NCBI GenBank assembly: GCA_964543795.1 | Contig: CAZIZN010000012.1 | Location: forward strand, 1-64,000 | Length of the DNA: 64,000 nucleotides | Direction: 5' to 3' | Source: JACKIC01 sp964543795 | GTDB taxonomy: Bacteria > Planctomycetota > UBA1135 > UBA2386 | Part shown: piece by piece, positions 1-9,557 of the stretch | How the letters are laid out: the number at the start of each line of letters is the position of its first letter | How positions within the stretch are numbered: position 1 is the stretch's first letter | Notes under the pieces: model-generated | Told to the model about the DNA's origin: nothing | What the model saw: the letters and a program-made list of their open reading frames with translations, nothing else | Databases searched by the model: none | Made by a program: the position numbers and the translations under genes

Positions 1-215
1 CGCGTAGGCCGCCACACCGTCAGGAGTGGTCACCCGGACGGCCGCTCGCGGGCCCGAACCAAGCTTTCCAACAGTTCTGTCCGCTGGCCGGGTGCAGCGA
101 ACCTGCCCCGGAGCGGCAGGAAGCGTGGGGGCCCTGTCCACGCGGGTGCGGGCCGCGAGATCAGCCGGCGCACGCGGCTCCGCGCGGTGCGATTCCACAC
201 GCCCTCGCGGCGCGT

Positions 216-2816
216 TCAGAAGCTCAGCGTCGCCGAGGACGTGAACGGCAGCGCGCAGGCCGGCGGCAGCCAGATCACCTGGGCGTGCAGCCCGATTGGC
301 GACGAGAAGCCGGCCGGTACGCCGAGCGTCAGGGACGTGGTTCCCGTCGTACCACTGACCAGCGTCAGCACGATCGCTGGAGAGCTGATGCACACCCACC
401 CGCCGGGCAACGGCACGGGACTGGTCTGCCCGGTCCCGAACCCGATCACCCCGAGCGACTGCGGCGGCACTTCGCCGACGAGCAGGTCGAAGGGCAGGCC
501 CGCAGCCGGCTGCCGGTCGACCTCGAGCAGCACGGTGGTGGAGTTCGCGGCTCCGGCGCAGTAGGCGCTGTCGCAGCCGCCCCGCGCGACCTGCGTGTGC
601 AGCAGGTCCATCGTGCCCACCAGCGCATCCGATGGCCCTGCGAGCGCACCTCCCCACGGCGACATCGTCGTGGAGAACGTCCAGCCGGCGATCGCCGCGC
701 CGCCGGCCGGCTCGGGGTCGAGGTCCACGAGCACGTCGTTGGCGCTGCCGCCGACGAACGTCGCCGAGGTCACGTCGCTGGCGCCGCCGCCCGCCGGCCG
801 CAGGCGCAGCACGAAGCCGTCGCGCTGGCCGCCGTGCACGGGCTGCGCCGGACCGAGGTGTGAAGGCCAGGGGGTCTGGCCGCACACGAAGCCGCACACC
901 GTGGCGTGGCCGCGTCCATCGACGGTGAGCCCGTAGCACGCATCGAAGTGCAGGCTGGTCGGCGTCGGCCCTTGGCCTCCGAGGTAGGTCAGGTAGGTGC
1001 GCTGCGCCGGGCCGCTCAGGCTCGTGTCGAGGAAGACGACGAAGCCGTCGTTGTAGTTGGAAGGGCCGACGAACGCGGGCTGGAAGGCGCCCGGCGGCGC
1101 TGCGGCCGACGTGAAGAGCGCCGAATAGGTGTAGCCCGCCACGACCACCGTCGAGCCCGGGCCGAACCGCGCGGCGGTCGCGCCGTCGCTGCGGCTGCCG
1201 TTGAGGTAGGTCGAGTAGACGCACTGGCTCGCGGGCGGCAGCGAGGGGTCGAGGATGGTGACGACGGCGTCGGGCAAGGTCAGCGGCCCCTGCATCGCGT
1301 TCACGGTCGGGTAGGACCCGCTCGACGTGCGGCCGGCGATCAGCACCCGCCCGCCGGCGTCGACGTCGAGGCCGAGTTCGCGCAGATCGAGAGTGAACTG
1401 GGTCGCGGCATTGACCGGCATCGCCGGGAAGCCCTCGTAGCCGGAGGTGCCGAGGTAGGTGGCGACCACGATGGCGGAGCCGAACGGCGCGAGCCGGAGC
1501 ACGATGAAGTCGCGGCTGCCGGCGAAGACCGGCTGCACCGCACTCACCGCGGGCAGGCCCGGGGACTCGCTGAACCCGACCACCGTCGCCTGGAGCGCCG
1601 CATCCGTCTCGACGCGGCAGCACCAGTCGCTGTCCGCACCGCCGTAGTACGTCGAATGGCTCACGCCGGGCGCCAGCACGCCGGCCGGCGTCAGCTGCGT
1701 GACGAAGCCGTCGAGCAGGCCGCCGCCGAAGGTGGACTGCACGGATCCCGGGGTGACCGGGAAGTTGTTCGACATCGTCCCGCCGACGACGGTGACGAAC
1801 CCGGCCGCGTCGACGTCGACGTCGAAGGCCCGGTCGTCCAGTGTCCCGGACAACGTCGTCGTCCAGACCAGCTGCGACGCGGGTGGCAGCGCGAAGTCGA
1901 AGCAGCTGACGAACACGTCGCGGCCGCCGCCCGAGGGCGGCGACGTAGTGGAGCCGCAGGCGAGGATCTGGCCCGACGGCGCGCGCCCGACGCCGGTGGC
2001 GGCGTCGTCGCCGGTGCCGCCGTGGTAGACGAGCACCGGATCGATCACGAGCGGCAGGTCGGCGCGCGGCGGCTCGGCACGGAAGCGGAAGCTGGTTCCA
2101 TCGAGTCGTTCGACAACGACGGGCACGGGGATGTGCTTGCCGCCGGGCCCAGGCTGCCACGCGACCGGCGCCGACTGCCGAATCGCGCCGGCCGCGGTGT
2201 GCAGCAGCAGCGCGCCGTCGGGCAGCACCTCGAATCCGTCGACACCTTCCCAGCGCAACACCGCGCACCGCGGGTCCACGCCGACGGCGACTTCGAGCAG
2301 GAACTCGAGCAACCCGTCCGGATGGCTCTGCGTCCGCACGTCGATGCCGGGCCACGGCTCGTGCCAGCGCACGGCGCCGTGCATCGGCACCTGCGTGCGC
2401 CACGCCGACGGATCGCTGCCGGCGAAGAAGTGGGCGAGGCCGGGGCGCCGCTCCTCGCCGCGCGGCTCGACCGGCGATGCGTCCACGAACAAGAGGCCGA
2501 CGGACGCGCTGGCCCGGACCGTCTGGCAGGGAAGGCCAGCGCCGTCGCCCGCGGGCGGCTCGCTGGTTTCCGTCTGCACGAGGTCGAAGCGCAGCCCGGC
2601 ATCCGTGAGCGAGGCAGTGGCCCCCGATCCCTGGATACGGAAGGCGGCGTCGCGCGGCCACTGGCCGTGGTTGGCGACGAAGGCGGGGGTTGGCAGCGCG
2701 GTCGGCAGCAAGGCCTCCGGCGCTGGTTCCTGGGCAGCGGCAGATGCCGCGGGGAACGACGACCAACCAATGAGCACGATGGCCAGAGTGGTTGCACGTG
2801 GGAGGACGGATGGCAT
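216..2816 (-). CDS. Secreted SBBP-repeat (beta-propeller) protein
   Basis: An exported protein of 866 residues. I chose the start at 2816 because an AGGAGA ribosome-binding site lies just upstream and translation opens with a signal peptide (hydrophobic core LAIVLIGWSS, then a small-residue cleavage region near AASAAAQ). The longer frame upstream has no such features. After the signal comes a region with FVANHGQWP, typical of the DUF7948 domain that precedes SBBP repeats, closing with PLVIDPVLVYHGG. Several propeller-like repeats follow, each with a YxGG...DxxxGV rhythm (YHGGTGDDA, YYGGADSD, FVGGSANDV). The C-terminus looks like the cell-surface tail found on other secreted proteins in this window. 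It lies 55 bp downstream of an ECF sigma factor on the same strand, so co-transcription is likely. Substrate and role are unknown. Confidence 0.85.
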   Translation of the reverse strand: MPSVLPRATTLAIVLIGWSSFPAASAAAQEPAPEALLPTALPTPAFVANHGQWPRDAAFRIQGSGATASLTDAGLRFDLVQTETSEPPAGDGAGLPCQTVRASASVGLLFVDASPVEPRGEERRPGLAHFFAGSDPSAWRTQVPMHGAVRWHEPWPGIDVRTQSHPDGLLEFLLEVAVGVDPRCAVLRWEGVDGFEVLPDGALLLHTAAGAIRQSAPVAWQPGPGGKHIPVPVVVERLDGTSFRFRAEPPRADLPLVIDPVLVYHGGTGDDAATGVGRAPSGQILACGSTTSPPSGGGRDVFVSCFDFALPPASQLVWTTTLSGTLDDRAFDVDVDAAGFVTVVGGTMSNNFPVTPGSVQSTFGGGLLDGFVTQLTPAGVLAPGVSHSTYYGGADSDWCCRVETDAALQATVVGFSESPGLPAVSAVQPVFAGSRDFIVLRLAPFGSAIVVATYLGTSGYEGFPAMPVNAATQFTLDLRELGLDVDAGGRVLIAGRTSSGSYPTVNAMQGPLTLPDAVVTILDPSLPPASQCVYSTYLNGSRSDGATAARFGPGSTVVVAGYTYSALFTSAAAPPGAFQPAFVGPSNYNDGFVVFLDTSLSGPAQRTYLTYLGGQGPTPTSLHFDACYGLTVDGRGHATVCGFVCGQTPWPSHLGPAQPVHGGQRDGFVLRLRPAGGGASDVTSATFVGGSANDVLVDLDPEPAGGAAIAGWTFSTTMSPWGGALAGPSDALVGTMDLLHTQVARGGCDSAYCAGAANSTTVLLEVDRQPAAGLPFDLLVGEVPPQSLGVIGFGTGQTSPVPLPGGWVCISSPAIVLTLVSGTTGTTSLTLGVPAGFSSPIGLHAQVIWLPPACALPFTSSATLSF

Positions 2817-2871
2817 GCGGATCTCCTGGGCAGTTTGGGGTTCCCGAAGCCCGGCGCGTGTCGCCGGCCCC

Positions 2872-3525
2872 CTACGGACGAAAAGCGTCCCGTCCGCGTA
2901 ACGCACCCGCTCCATCACGGCTGATCTCATCCAACACCGCGAGCTCGCGGGCGAGGTTCACCAGGCCCCGCCGCAGCAACATCCGGCATGCGACCTCGGA
3001 ACGCTCCAGCACCTCGGCGATCTCCCGGTGCGGCATGCCGAGCAGGCGGGCCATGGTGACGACCTGCCGCTGGTCCTCGGGCAGGCGCAGCAGGGCGCGC
3101 TCCAGCATCCGGGCGTTCTCGGCCCCCATCGCCGCCTGGCTCGGGGTCGACAGGGTCCGCAGGCACTGCGCCAGCCCCAGGTCCTCGGCGACCGACGGCG
3201 TCACGCCCCCCTGCTGCCCGCCGCCGCGCTTCTGCGCACCGTGGTAGCGCTGCCGATCGATCAGCTTGTTGCGCGCCGCCCGCCGCAACCACGCGCGGAA
3301 GGACGCCAGGTCGGCGAACTGCTCGCGGGGCAGCGCGGGCAGCAGGTCGCCGACCACCGACTGCGCGACGTCGGACACCGATTCGCGGCCGCGCAGCGAG
3401 CCGAGATGCATGGCCAGGAAGAGACGCAACTCCGGCAGCATCGCGGTCAGCAGCTCCGCGCCGGCGTTCGGCACACCGGCGCGGGCCTGCTCGAACAGGC
3501 GGTCGACGGAGGAAGGGTCGGACAT
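2872..3525 (-). CDS. ECF-type RNA polymerase sigma factor
   Basis: A 217-residue sigma-70 family protein that would direct RNA polymerase to a specific promoter set. Region 2 is visible early (SVSDVAQSVVGDLLPAL, then FRAWLRRAARNKLIDRQR). Region 4 is near the end (ALLRLPEDQRQVVTMARL followed by the helix-turn-helix MPHREIAEVLERSEVACRM). The start MSDPSS at 3525 gives a normal ECF length; the much longer frame extending to 8253 is antisense to the neighbouring kinase. It is divergent from the kinase-WD40 gene with about 120 bp between starts, and precedes the SBBP gene. Such sigma/kinase pairs are a known planctomycete arrangement, so regulation by phosphorylation is a fair inference. No anti-sigma gene is adjacent. 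Confidence 0.9.
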   Translation of the reverse strand: MSDPSSVDRLFEQARAGVPNAGAELLTAMLPELRLFLAMHLGSLRGRESVSDVAQSVVGDLLPALPREQFADLASFRAWLRRAARNKLIDRQRYHGAQKRGGGQQGGVTPSVAEDLGLAQCLRTLSTPSQAAMGAENARMLERALLRLPEDQRQVVTMARLLGMPHREIAEVLERSEVACRMLLRRGLVNLARELAVLDEISRDGAGALRGRDAFRP

Positions 3526-3645
3526 GGCTCCCGGACAGGACGAGTCTACCGCATGCCGGTCCGGAACCAGGCCGTTACGCGATGCCCCGGCTTGCGTCCA
3601 GGCAGCGGAGCGCACAGCCTCTCCGGCTCCCGCTCCGCACTGACC

Positions 3646-6600
3646 ATGCAAGGGATCCACGCAGAGGGACCGGAAGGCGTCGGCGACGGCATCGACGAGC
3701 TGCTCGACCAGGTGCTCACGGCCCCAGAGGGCACCTGGCCGGCCGCCCTCGAGGACCTGTGCCGCGCCCACCCCGAGAGGGCGAGCGATCTGCGGCGGCG
3801 CTTCTCCTACCTCGAGCGCTGCGGACTCGTCGACGGCAGCGGCGACGCCGCAGGCGGTGCGGCAGCACCCGCGCGGCCGGAACAGGGCCGCCGGTTCGGG
3901 CCCTTCGAGCTCGGTCCGGTGCTCGGACACGGTGCGATGGGCGTCGTCTTCCGCGCCGTGGACCGGACCACGGGTGCGACGCGGGCAGTGAAGGTGATCC
4001 GTCCCGAACTGGTCGACGATCCGGCGGCCCGGCGCCGGTTCCTGCACGAGGGCGAGCTCGCGGCCCGTGTGCAGCACCGGAACCTCTGCCGCGTGCACGG
4101 AGTCGGCGAGGTCGACGGCACGCCCTACCTCGCGATGGACCTGCTCGAGGGCGAAACGTTGGCGTCGCGGCTCGAGCGCGCACGGCGGCACGGCAAGGCT
4201 CTCGCGCACGGCTGGCCTGGCCTCGTGGCGCTGTTCGAGCAAGTGGCGCGCGCGCTCGGCGCCGCGCACGCGGCCGGTCTCGTCCACCGCGATGTCAAAC
4301 CCGGCAACCTGATGATCGACGCTGCCGGCCGGCCGGTGCTGTTCGACTTCGGGCTGGCCTTGAGCACGGCCGGCACGCGGCTGACGCGGACCGGCAGCGC
4401 ACTCGGCACGCCGGCTTACATGCCGCCGGAACAGGTGCGCGGCGGCGAGACGATCACGGCGCACGCCGACGTCTACGCGCTCGGCGCGTCCCTCTACGAG
4501 GCACTGGCGCTGCGGCCGCCCTTCGGCCTGCTCGACCGGGAAGTGCTCTACCGGCGCATCCTGCACGACGAACCGGACGATCTCCGGCGCCTGGTGCCGC
4601 AGGTGCCGCGGGCCCTGGCGTGGGTCGTGCACCGCTGCCTCGAGAAGTCGCCGGCGCGCCGTTACGCGGACGCCAACGAGCTGGCGGACGACCTGCAGCG
4701 GGTCCGGCAGGGCGAACCGACCCGCGCGCGACCGCCGGGCGCGCTGCGGCGCCTGCTGCGCCGCACCCGGCGCCATCCGGTGGCCGCGAGCCTGACGCTG
4801 GCCGCGACCATCGCCGTCGTCAGCCTGTCGCTGCTCGCGTGGCAGGAACGGCAGCGGGCCGACCTGGAGGCGGCGCTGACCGTGCTGTCGGCGGAGCAGC
4901 TGACCAGCCACAACGCGACGCAGGCCGCCCTGCTCGCCCGCGACATCTTCGCGCAGCGGCCGACCCCGGCCACGCGCACGACGCTGCTCGCGGCGCTGCA
5001 GCGACTGCACCAGATCGACGAGGTCGCCTCGGGCCGCAGCCTCGTGTGGAGCGCCGGACTTGCCGACGGCCGGCTCGTGTGCGTGGGACTTGCCGGCACC
5101 GGAGCGGCGGATCCGCCGGCGACCGGCGGCGCGAAGTGGATGCCTCTGCCGGCCCTCGCAGGCAATTCTGGAGCCGCGTCCGACGACGGCCGGCGCCTGG
5201 CCGTCGTCGACGAGACCACGCACGCGCCGCGTCTGTTCGCCGACGACGGCACGGAACTGCCGCTGGCCATCGGCGAGCCCGTGCCGGTCGGCATTTCCGG
5301 AGTGCTGGACCCGGCGATCGCGTTCGCCGGCGACCGGCTGCACGTCGGGGACCGGCAGGGGCGCATCAGCGTCTACGACGCGCGCGGCAGCCTGGCGGCG
5401 CGCTGGCGGCCCAACGGGGACAGCTGCATCCTCTCGCTCTGGACGCTCCGCGACGGCCGCGTGTTGACCATCGACGCGAAGGTGGCGGGCAGCCGCCGAC
5501 TGCACGAAGTGCGGGTCTCGAGCGCCGGCGATCCGGATGGCATCCGCATCTTCACGGCCGCTCCCGAAGACGACGAGATCCTCGATGCGACGGCCCTGTC
5601 CGCCGACGGCAGGGTCCTGTTCCTGGCCCTGCGCCGACACTACCTGCGCAGCAGCCGGATCGTGCGCATCGCGGTCGACGGCAGCGGTGCGGCGGCGGTG
5701 GCCCTGCCGTCGCACCGTCACTGGGTGACGGCCCTGGCGGCCGACGCCACGGGGGACCATGCGATCGTCGGCACCGGCGGCCACCTGATGGTGTTCCTGC
5801 TCGAGCAGGACGCCACCGGCGCTTTCGGCCTCCATCCCGTAGGGGCCACCGAAAGCACGCCCACGGCGGCGACATTCGGGCCGGCACGCGCCGGCCGACC
5901 GGCCTGCTTCGCCGTCGGGGGGTTCAGCGGGATGATCCGGGTCCACACCATGCCGGACGGCCAGGAGGTCGCGGCGCTGATCGCCCACGGCCATGCGGTG
6001 TCCCACCTGCGATTCCAGGCCGATGGCGCGGAGCTGGTCTCCGTCAGCCGGGACGAACGCGCGGTGCGCTGGCGACTCGAGCTCCCGGGCCTGCCGATGG
6101 CGTGGCTGCCGGGGCCGGTGTCGGGGGTCGGCTGGTTGCCGGACGGTGCGCACTTCGTCGCCGGATGCCGGACGGGCGACCTGACCCTGTGCGACCAGGA
6201 CGGGCGCCACGTGGGCACCCAGGTCGTGCGCCAAGGCCGAGAGGTGCGGCTCGCCGTCGCCCACCGCGGCCATCCGCTGGCCCCGGAGGCGACCGTGGTC
6301 GCGGCCGGCGGCGACGCGATCCCGCTCGGCTTCTGGGCCTGCCAGCCGGCGGCCCGCGAGCCCCTGCGCCAGCTCCCCATAGCGTCGGACGACGTCCGGC
6401 CGGCCGCGATGGCGTTCGCGGCGGACGGCAGCCTGCTGGCCGGCGATGCCGACGGCGTGCTGCACCTGCTCGGGCCCGACGGCCGCCGCTCGTGGCGGGA
6501 GCCGGAGGCCGGATCGGGTCCGGACGCCGTCACCGGCGTCGCGGTCGGACCGGGCGGCACGGTGCTGGCCGCCGCCCGCGGCCGGCAGGTCCGCTGGTGG

Positions 6601-7089
6601 CGGCGGCCGTCGGGCCAACCGGTGGCGGAACCGGAGCCCGGCGGTGCGCCCCACGAACTGGCGGCCGGCGTCACCACGCTCGTGTTCCCGCCCGACGACG
6701 ATCGCGAACTGCTGGTCGGCCTCGACGACGGCGACGTGCTCTGGCTCGAACTCGCGACCGGGCGCCGCCGCCCTGTGGGCCGCCACGCCAACGGCACGAT
6801 CCACAGCCTCGCCGTCTCGCCCGACGGCCGGCTCGTGCTCAGTGGCGGCCGCGACGCGCGGGCCAGGATCTGGACCCGCGACGGCGAACCCGTCGTCGCA
6901 CTGCACCACGCCTCCGTCGTCCTCGCCGCCGCGTTCGCCCCGGACAGCCGCCGCGTGTTGACCGGCGTGTTCGAGCGTACGGCGCGGGTGTCGCCGCTCA
7001 CCGACGACGAACTGGCCAGGCTGGCGCGGGAACTGCCGTTCCGCGACCTGCGGCCCGGCGAGTCGGAACGGCGGCGGGGCCGTTGGTGA
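3646..7089 (+). CDS. Membrane Ser/Thr protein kinase with C-terminal WD40 propellers
   Basis: Eukaryotic-type protein kinase of 1147 residues. The kinase domain spans roughly residues 84-350, with glycine loop GHGAMG (94-99), ATP lysine in AVKV (114-117), catalytic loop HRDVKPGN (214-221), DFGLA (234-238) and the activation-segment end YMPPEQ; all catalytic residues are present. A single hydrophobic helix at about 379-398 is followed by roughly 740 residues of WD40-like repeats (for example LAVSPDGRLVLSGGRDARARIW), probably outside the cytoplasm as a sensor or protein-binding part. A start at 3646 (MQGIHAE) gives a short acidic N-terminal region. The gene is divergent from an ECF sigma factor, and the shared 120-bp intergenic region suggests joint regulation. 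The signal sensed is unknown. Confidence 0.92.
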   Translation: MQGIHAEGPEGVGDGIDELLDQVLTAPEGTWPAALEDLCRAHPERASDLRRRFSYLERCGLVDGSGDAAGGAAAPARPEQGRRFGPFELGPVLGHGAMGVVFRAVDRTTGATRAVKVIRPELVDDPAARRRFLHEGELAARVQHRNLCRVHGVGEVDGTPYLAMDLLEGETLASRLERARRHGKALAHGWPGLVALFEQVARALGAAHAAGLVHRDVKPGNLMIDAAGRPVLFDFGLALSTAGTRLTRTGSALGTPAYMPPEQVRGGETITAHADVYALGASLYEALALRPPFGLLDREVLYRRILHDEPDDLRRLVPQVPRALAWVVHRCLEKSPARRYADANELADDLQRVRQGEPTRARPPGALRRLLRRTRRHPVAASLTLAATIAVVSLSLLAWQERQRADLEAALTVLSAEQLTSHNATQAALLARDIFAQRPTPATRTTLLAALQRLHQIDEVASGRSLVWSAGLADGRLVCVGLAGTGAADPPATGGAKWMPLPALAGNSGAASDDGRRLAVVDETTHAPRLFADDGTELPLAIGEPVPVGISGVLDPAIAFAGDRLHVGDRQGRISVYDARGSLAARWRPNGDSCILSLWTLRDGRVLTIDAKVAGSRRLHEVRVSSAGDPDGIRIFTAAPEDDEILDATALSADGRVLFLALRRHYLRSSRIVRIAVDGSGAAAVALPSHRHWVTALAADATGDHAIVGTGGHLMVFLLEQDATGAFGLHPVGATESTPTAATFGPARAGRPACFAVGGFSGMIRVHTMPDGQEVAALIAHGHAVSHLRFQADGAELVSVSRDERAVRWRLELPGLPMAWLPGPVSGVGWLPDGAHFVAGCRTGDLTLCDQDGRHVGTQVVRQGREVRLAVAHRGHPLAPEATVVAAGGDAIPLGFWACQPAAREPLRQLPIASDDVRPAAMAFAADGSLLAGDADGVLHLLGPDGRRSWREPEAGSGPDAVTGVAVGPGGTVLAAARGRQVRWWRRPSGQPVAEPEPGGAPHELAAGVTTLVFPPDDDRELLVGLDDGDVLWLELATGRRRPVGRHANGTIHSLAVSPDGRLVLSGGRDARARIWTRDGEPVVALHHASVVLAAAFAPDSRRVLTGVFERTARVSPLTDDELARLARELPFRDLRPGESERRRGRW

Positions 7090-7313
7090 GCGACGGCGCG
7101 ACGAGCGCTGTGGCGGGCCGGCCCCCACGCGAGCTACCTTGCGATCCCCACCATACGACGAACTCGGAAGCTCCGTCCAGCGCTGCTCCGGATCCTCGAG
7201 CACCGGCGCCGCGCGGACCGATCGCCACCGCAAGTTCGACCAGCGCATCGAACGGATCGCCGCCGGGCACGGTGTCGTCCGCCGGTTCGCACCAGCCCGG
7301 ATCGCCCCCGCCG

Positions 7314-8342
7314 TCAAACCGCCGCCAGCTCCCAGACCTCCACCTTCTCCCGCGTTCGTCGCCGCAGCGGCTTCACCCTGCGCGTGAGCTTCTCCACCAG
7401 CGTGAACCGCCCGCGCGCGAGTTCGGTCTGGATGGGATGCGGCACGTCGGGCTGCGAGAGCTCGATGATGTTCGAGAACACCAGCACGACGCGGCCGCCG
7501 GGCGCGAGGCGTTGGAGACACTGGTCGAAGAACCGTTCGAAGAAGCCGTCCTGGAAGTACATCGCCAGGTCCAGCGTCCGGCCCACGTCGCCCTTCATCC
7601 ACGGCGGGTTGGACACGATGAGGTCGAGGGGACCACGGTCCGCGCCCAGCAGGTCCGCGTGCTCGAGCAGGATCGCGAGTGCTTTCGGGAGCCTTTGCAG
7701 CTGCCTCGCCACGCTCTCGATCGCGTTCGGGTTGATGTCCGTGGCGAGGACCTGCTGGAAGCCCGCCTTGGCCATCTGGAGCGCCAGGACGCCGGAGCCG
7801 GTGCCCACGTCGATCGCCCGGTCGCGCGAACCCTTGTACTTTGCGAGCCACGTGCCGAAGAGCTCCAGGTGCTCCATGCGGGCCGGAATGTACGCGCCGT
7901 AGAACGGGTGCAGGCGATAGCCCAGCACCGGGAAGTGCACGCCCTTCTCGTACCAGTCCCACGCGCTGCTCAGGACCTTCGCGTCCTCCACGGGCAGCGC
8001 GAAGTCGGCGTGGTCCGGGTACAACTCGGCGAGGAAGCCCGCCCGCGGCGCGCCGGCGAGGGCCACCTTGCGACCGACGACGGGTGCGAGCAGGCGCTTC
8101 GACGCGGACTGGAACGCCTCGCGGAACGCGCGCTTTCTGACATACCCCGCGTCCTCGTCCGGCTCCTCCAGCTTCACGCGCAGCGCTTCGAGGATGTCGA
8201 GCCCGGTCCCGAAGCGATCGGTCACGATCAGCGAACGCCCCTCGCACAGCCATGCCGCGGCCTGCGCCGGCGGGACGTTGCGGTCGACGGGTTGCGCGCG
8301 GTGGCGGAGGACGGGCTCGGGGCGGTGCAGGGCGGCGGGCAT
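7314..8342 (-). CDS. SAM-dependent methyltransferase, NPPW type
   Basis: A 342-residue class I methyltransferase. The SAM-binding glycine loop DVGTGSG is at residues 178-184, the acidic TDIN at 201-204, and the amino-group methyltransfer motif NPPW at 245-248. That motif is typical of enzymes that methylate exocyclic or amide nitrogens in nucleic acids or proteins (HemK/PrmC, RsmC, RlmG groups). About 170 residues precede the Rossmann fold, as in two-domain RNA methyltransferases. Substrate cannot be fixed from sequence; rRNA N2-guanine or protein glutamine are the leading options. It stands alone, convergent with the kinase upstream. Confidence 0.82.
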   Translation of the reverse strand: MPAALHRPEPVLRHRAQPVDRNVPPAQAAAWLCEGRSLIVTDRFGTGLDILEALRVKLEEPDEDAGYVRKRAFREAFQSASKRLLAPVVGRKVALAGAPRAGFLAELYPDHADFALPVEDAKVLSSAWDWYEKGVHFPVLGYRLHPFYGAYIPARMEHLELFGTWLAKYKGSRDRAIDVGTGSGVLALQMAKAGFQQVLATDINPNAIESVARQLQRLPKALAILLEHADLLGADRGPLDLIVSNPPWMKGDVGRTLDLAMYFQDGFFERFFDQCLQRLAPGGRVVLVFSNIIELSQPDVPHPIQTELARGRFTLVEKLTRRVKPLRRRTREKVEVWELAAV

Positions 8343-8623
8343 CGGGCGGATCCGGGCGGGCGAGGGGACGACGCGGCGGGACGGCGTCGGTGTGATACCT
8401 CGCCAGACGGCTGGCTACACGCTCCCATCGCCGCGCAGGGCATCGACGGGATGGGAAGGCCGGCCTCCACGTGAGGCACCTCGCGAGGGACGGCGCTCCT
8501 GCTCGAAAGTCGTTCGAAGGTGCCGGTGACCGCCGAGTGCGGATGGACTACCACCTCGCCGCTGGGACCCAGGGAACCCTCGAGCCATCCTCTGGCCTCC
8601 TCCGGTTGGCATGGCAGGTCCCT
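8343..8623. other. Intergenic region with no recognisable gene
   Basis: This stretch lies between the divergent methyltransferase and the next secreted protein. Short frames exist on both strands but none has a start, motif or amino-acid composition I would trust. It ends at a tandem 12-bp repeat, so it probably holds the promoters of both neighbours. Confidence 0.5.
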
Positions 8624-8680
8624 GTCATCGCCCCAGTCATCGCCCCAGTCATCGGCCCAGTCATCGGCCCAGTCATCGCC
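8624..8680. repeat. Tandem 12-bp repeat, five copies
   Basis: GTCATCG recurs five times at exact 12-bp spacing (8624, 8636, 8648, 8660, 8672) with the linker CCCCA or GCCCA. It ends 11 bp before the likely GTG start of the next gene. It may be promoter-proximal binding sites or a slippage array; there are no spacers as in a CRISPR. Confidence 0.85.
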
Positions 8681-8691
8681 TCGGAGTCGTC

Positions 8692-9195
8692 GTGCGAGTT
8701 CCTTCCCTGTTCCTCACCGCCGCATTCGCGGCAACCCTTCCCGCGCAGGGCAGCGCCACCGTCAACGACGTCGGCCTGACCATGAGCGGCGGCGCGCTGC
8801 CTGTGATCTTCGGCCAGTCGTGCGGCCCGTTCACGTGCACGCCGTTGTACGCCGGTCCGGTCGCCGCGGGCCAGCCGGGGCGCTCCGTCATCGTCCACGG
8901 CGCACCCAACCAGCCGTTCGCGCTCGCGATCGACTTCGCCAACAGCGCGCCGTGCATCCCGTTCCCCGGCATCGCCAACGCGCTGACCCTCGGCGCGCAA
9001 CCGGTCACGATCGCGTTCGGGGTGATCGGATCGGGCACCCTGATCGGGCCGTGCAACCAGGGCCGCGCGTGGTGCGGGCTGTCGTTCCCGGTCGGCGCGC
9101 CGAGCGGCGTGCAATTCGAACTGCAGGCACTGGCGATGAGTGCGTCGCAGAACGTGCCCGCGTTCTCGAGCGCGCTGCAGTCGTCGATCCAGTGA
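8692..9195 (+). CDS. Small secreted protein, planctomycete-type surface domain
   Basis: 167 residues beginning at a GTG. I prefer this start because it opens directly into a signal peptide (VPSLFLTAAFAATLPAQ). An upstream ATG at 8611 would translate the 12-bp repeat array as an improbable HRPS repeat. The mature part is rich in Gly, Ala, Pro and small hydrophobics (HGAPNQPFALAIDFAN, VIGSGTLIGPCNQG) with several cysteines that could pair after export. The pattern resembles the C-terminal domain found on many large secreted proteins of this lineage, here standing alone. No enzymatic motif is visible and the function is unknown. Confidence 0.7.
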   Translation: MRVPSLFLTAAFAATLPAQGSATVNDVGLTMSGGALPVIFGQSCGPFTCTPLYAGPVAAGQPGRSVIVHGAPNQPFALAIDFANSAPCIPFPGIANALTLGAQPVTIAFGVIGSGTLIGPCNQGRAWCGLSFPVGAPSGVQFELQALAMSASQNVPAFSSALQSSIQ

Positions 9196-9557
9196 GCGGC
9201 GGCGCGGTGCGCCACGCGGCGAGGTAGCCGCCCGGCACCGCGACATTCGGCGAGCAGCCGCGCGATCGCGTGGCCGGCGTCGGCTGCGACCTTCCGTCAA
9301 CCCGCCACCGCACCTGCCCCCACTCCGCCTCCCCCCCACCCGGCAGGACCCGCGCCGACGTCGGCTCCGGCACCTCGGCCGCCAACCCATCGCCCGGTGG
9401 CCTTCGGCGTGGCCTGGGGAGTACCGAGCTGGACCTACTGCTCGACCGGGCCCGCGATAGAGGGGCACGGCACGCGGCAGGAATGGCGGCGGCAGCGTCT
9501 TCTCGCCGCGAACTGCAGGGCCTCGCGCGCCGTCCCGCCCCGGTCTACGGTGGTCGC
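9196..9557. other. Intergenic region with no recognisable gene
   Basis: Proline- and cysteine-codon-rich sequence with runs of C. Frames on both strands have low-complexity Arg/Pro composition typical of noncoding high-GC DNA. It presumably contains the promoter of the following secreted protein. Confidence 0.5.

Noticed and set aside
1..215. Possible small gene at the left edge
   Set aside because: The plus-strand frames here are Arg/Ser/Ala-rich without a credible start or homology; it is the 3' flank of the SBBP gene.
2872..8253. A 1793-residue minus-strand frame across the kinase gene
   Set aside because: It is Arg/Gln/Gly-rich antisense of the kinase. Only its last 217 residues (the sigma factor) and part of the methyltransferase region hold real genes.
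3582..8474. A 1630-residue plus-strand frame
   Set aside because: The second frame of the kinase gene, with Arg-Gly-Ala shadow composition and no domain.
8624..8680. Possible CRISPR array
   Set aside because: Repeats are 7-8 bp conserved at 12-bp spacing, with no spacers and no cas genes.
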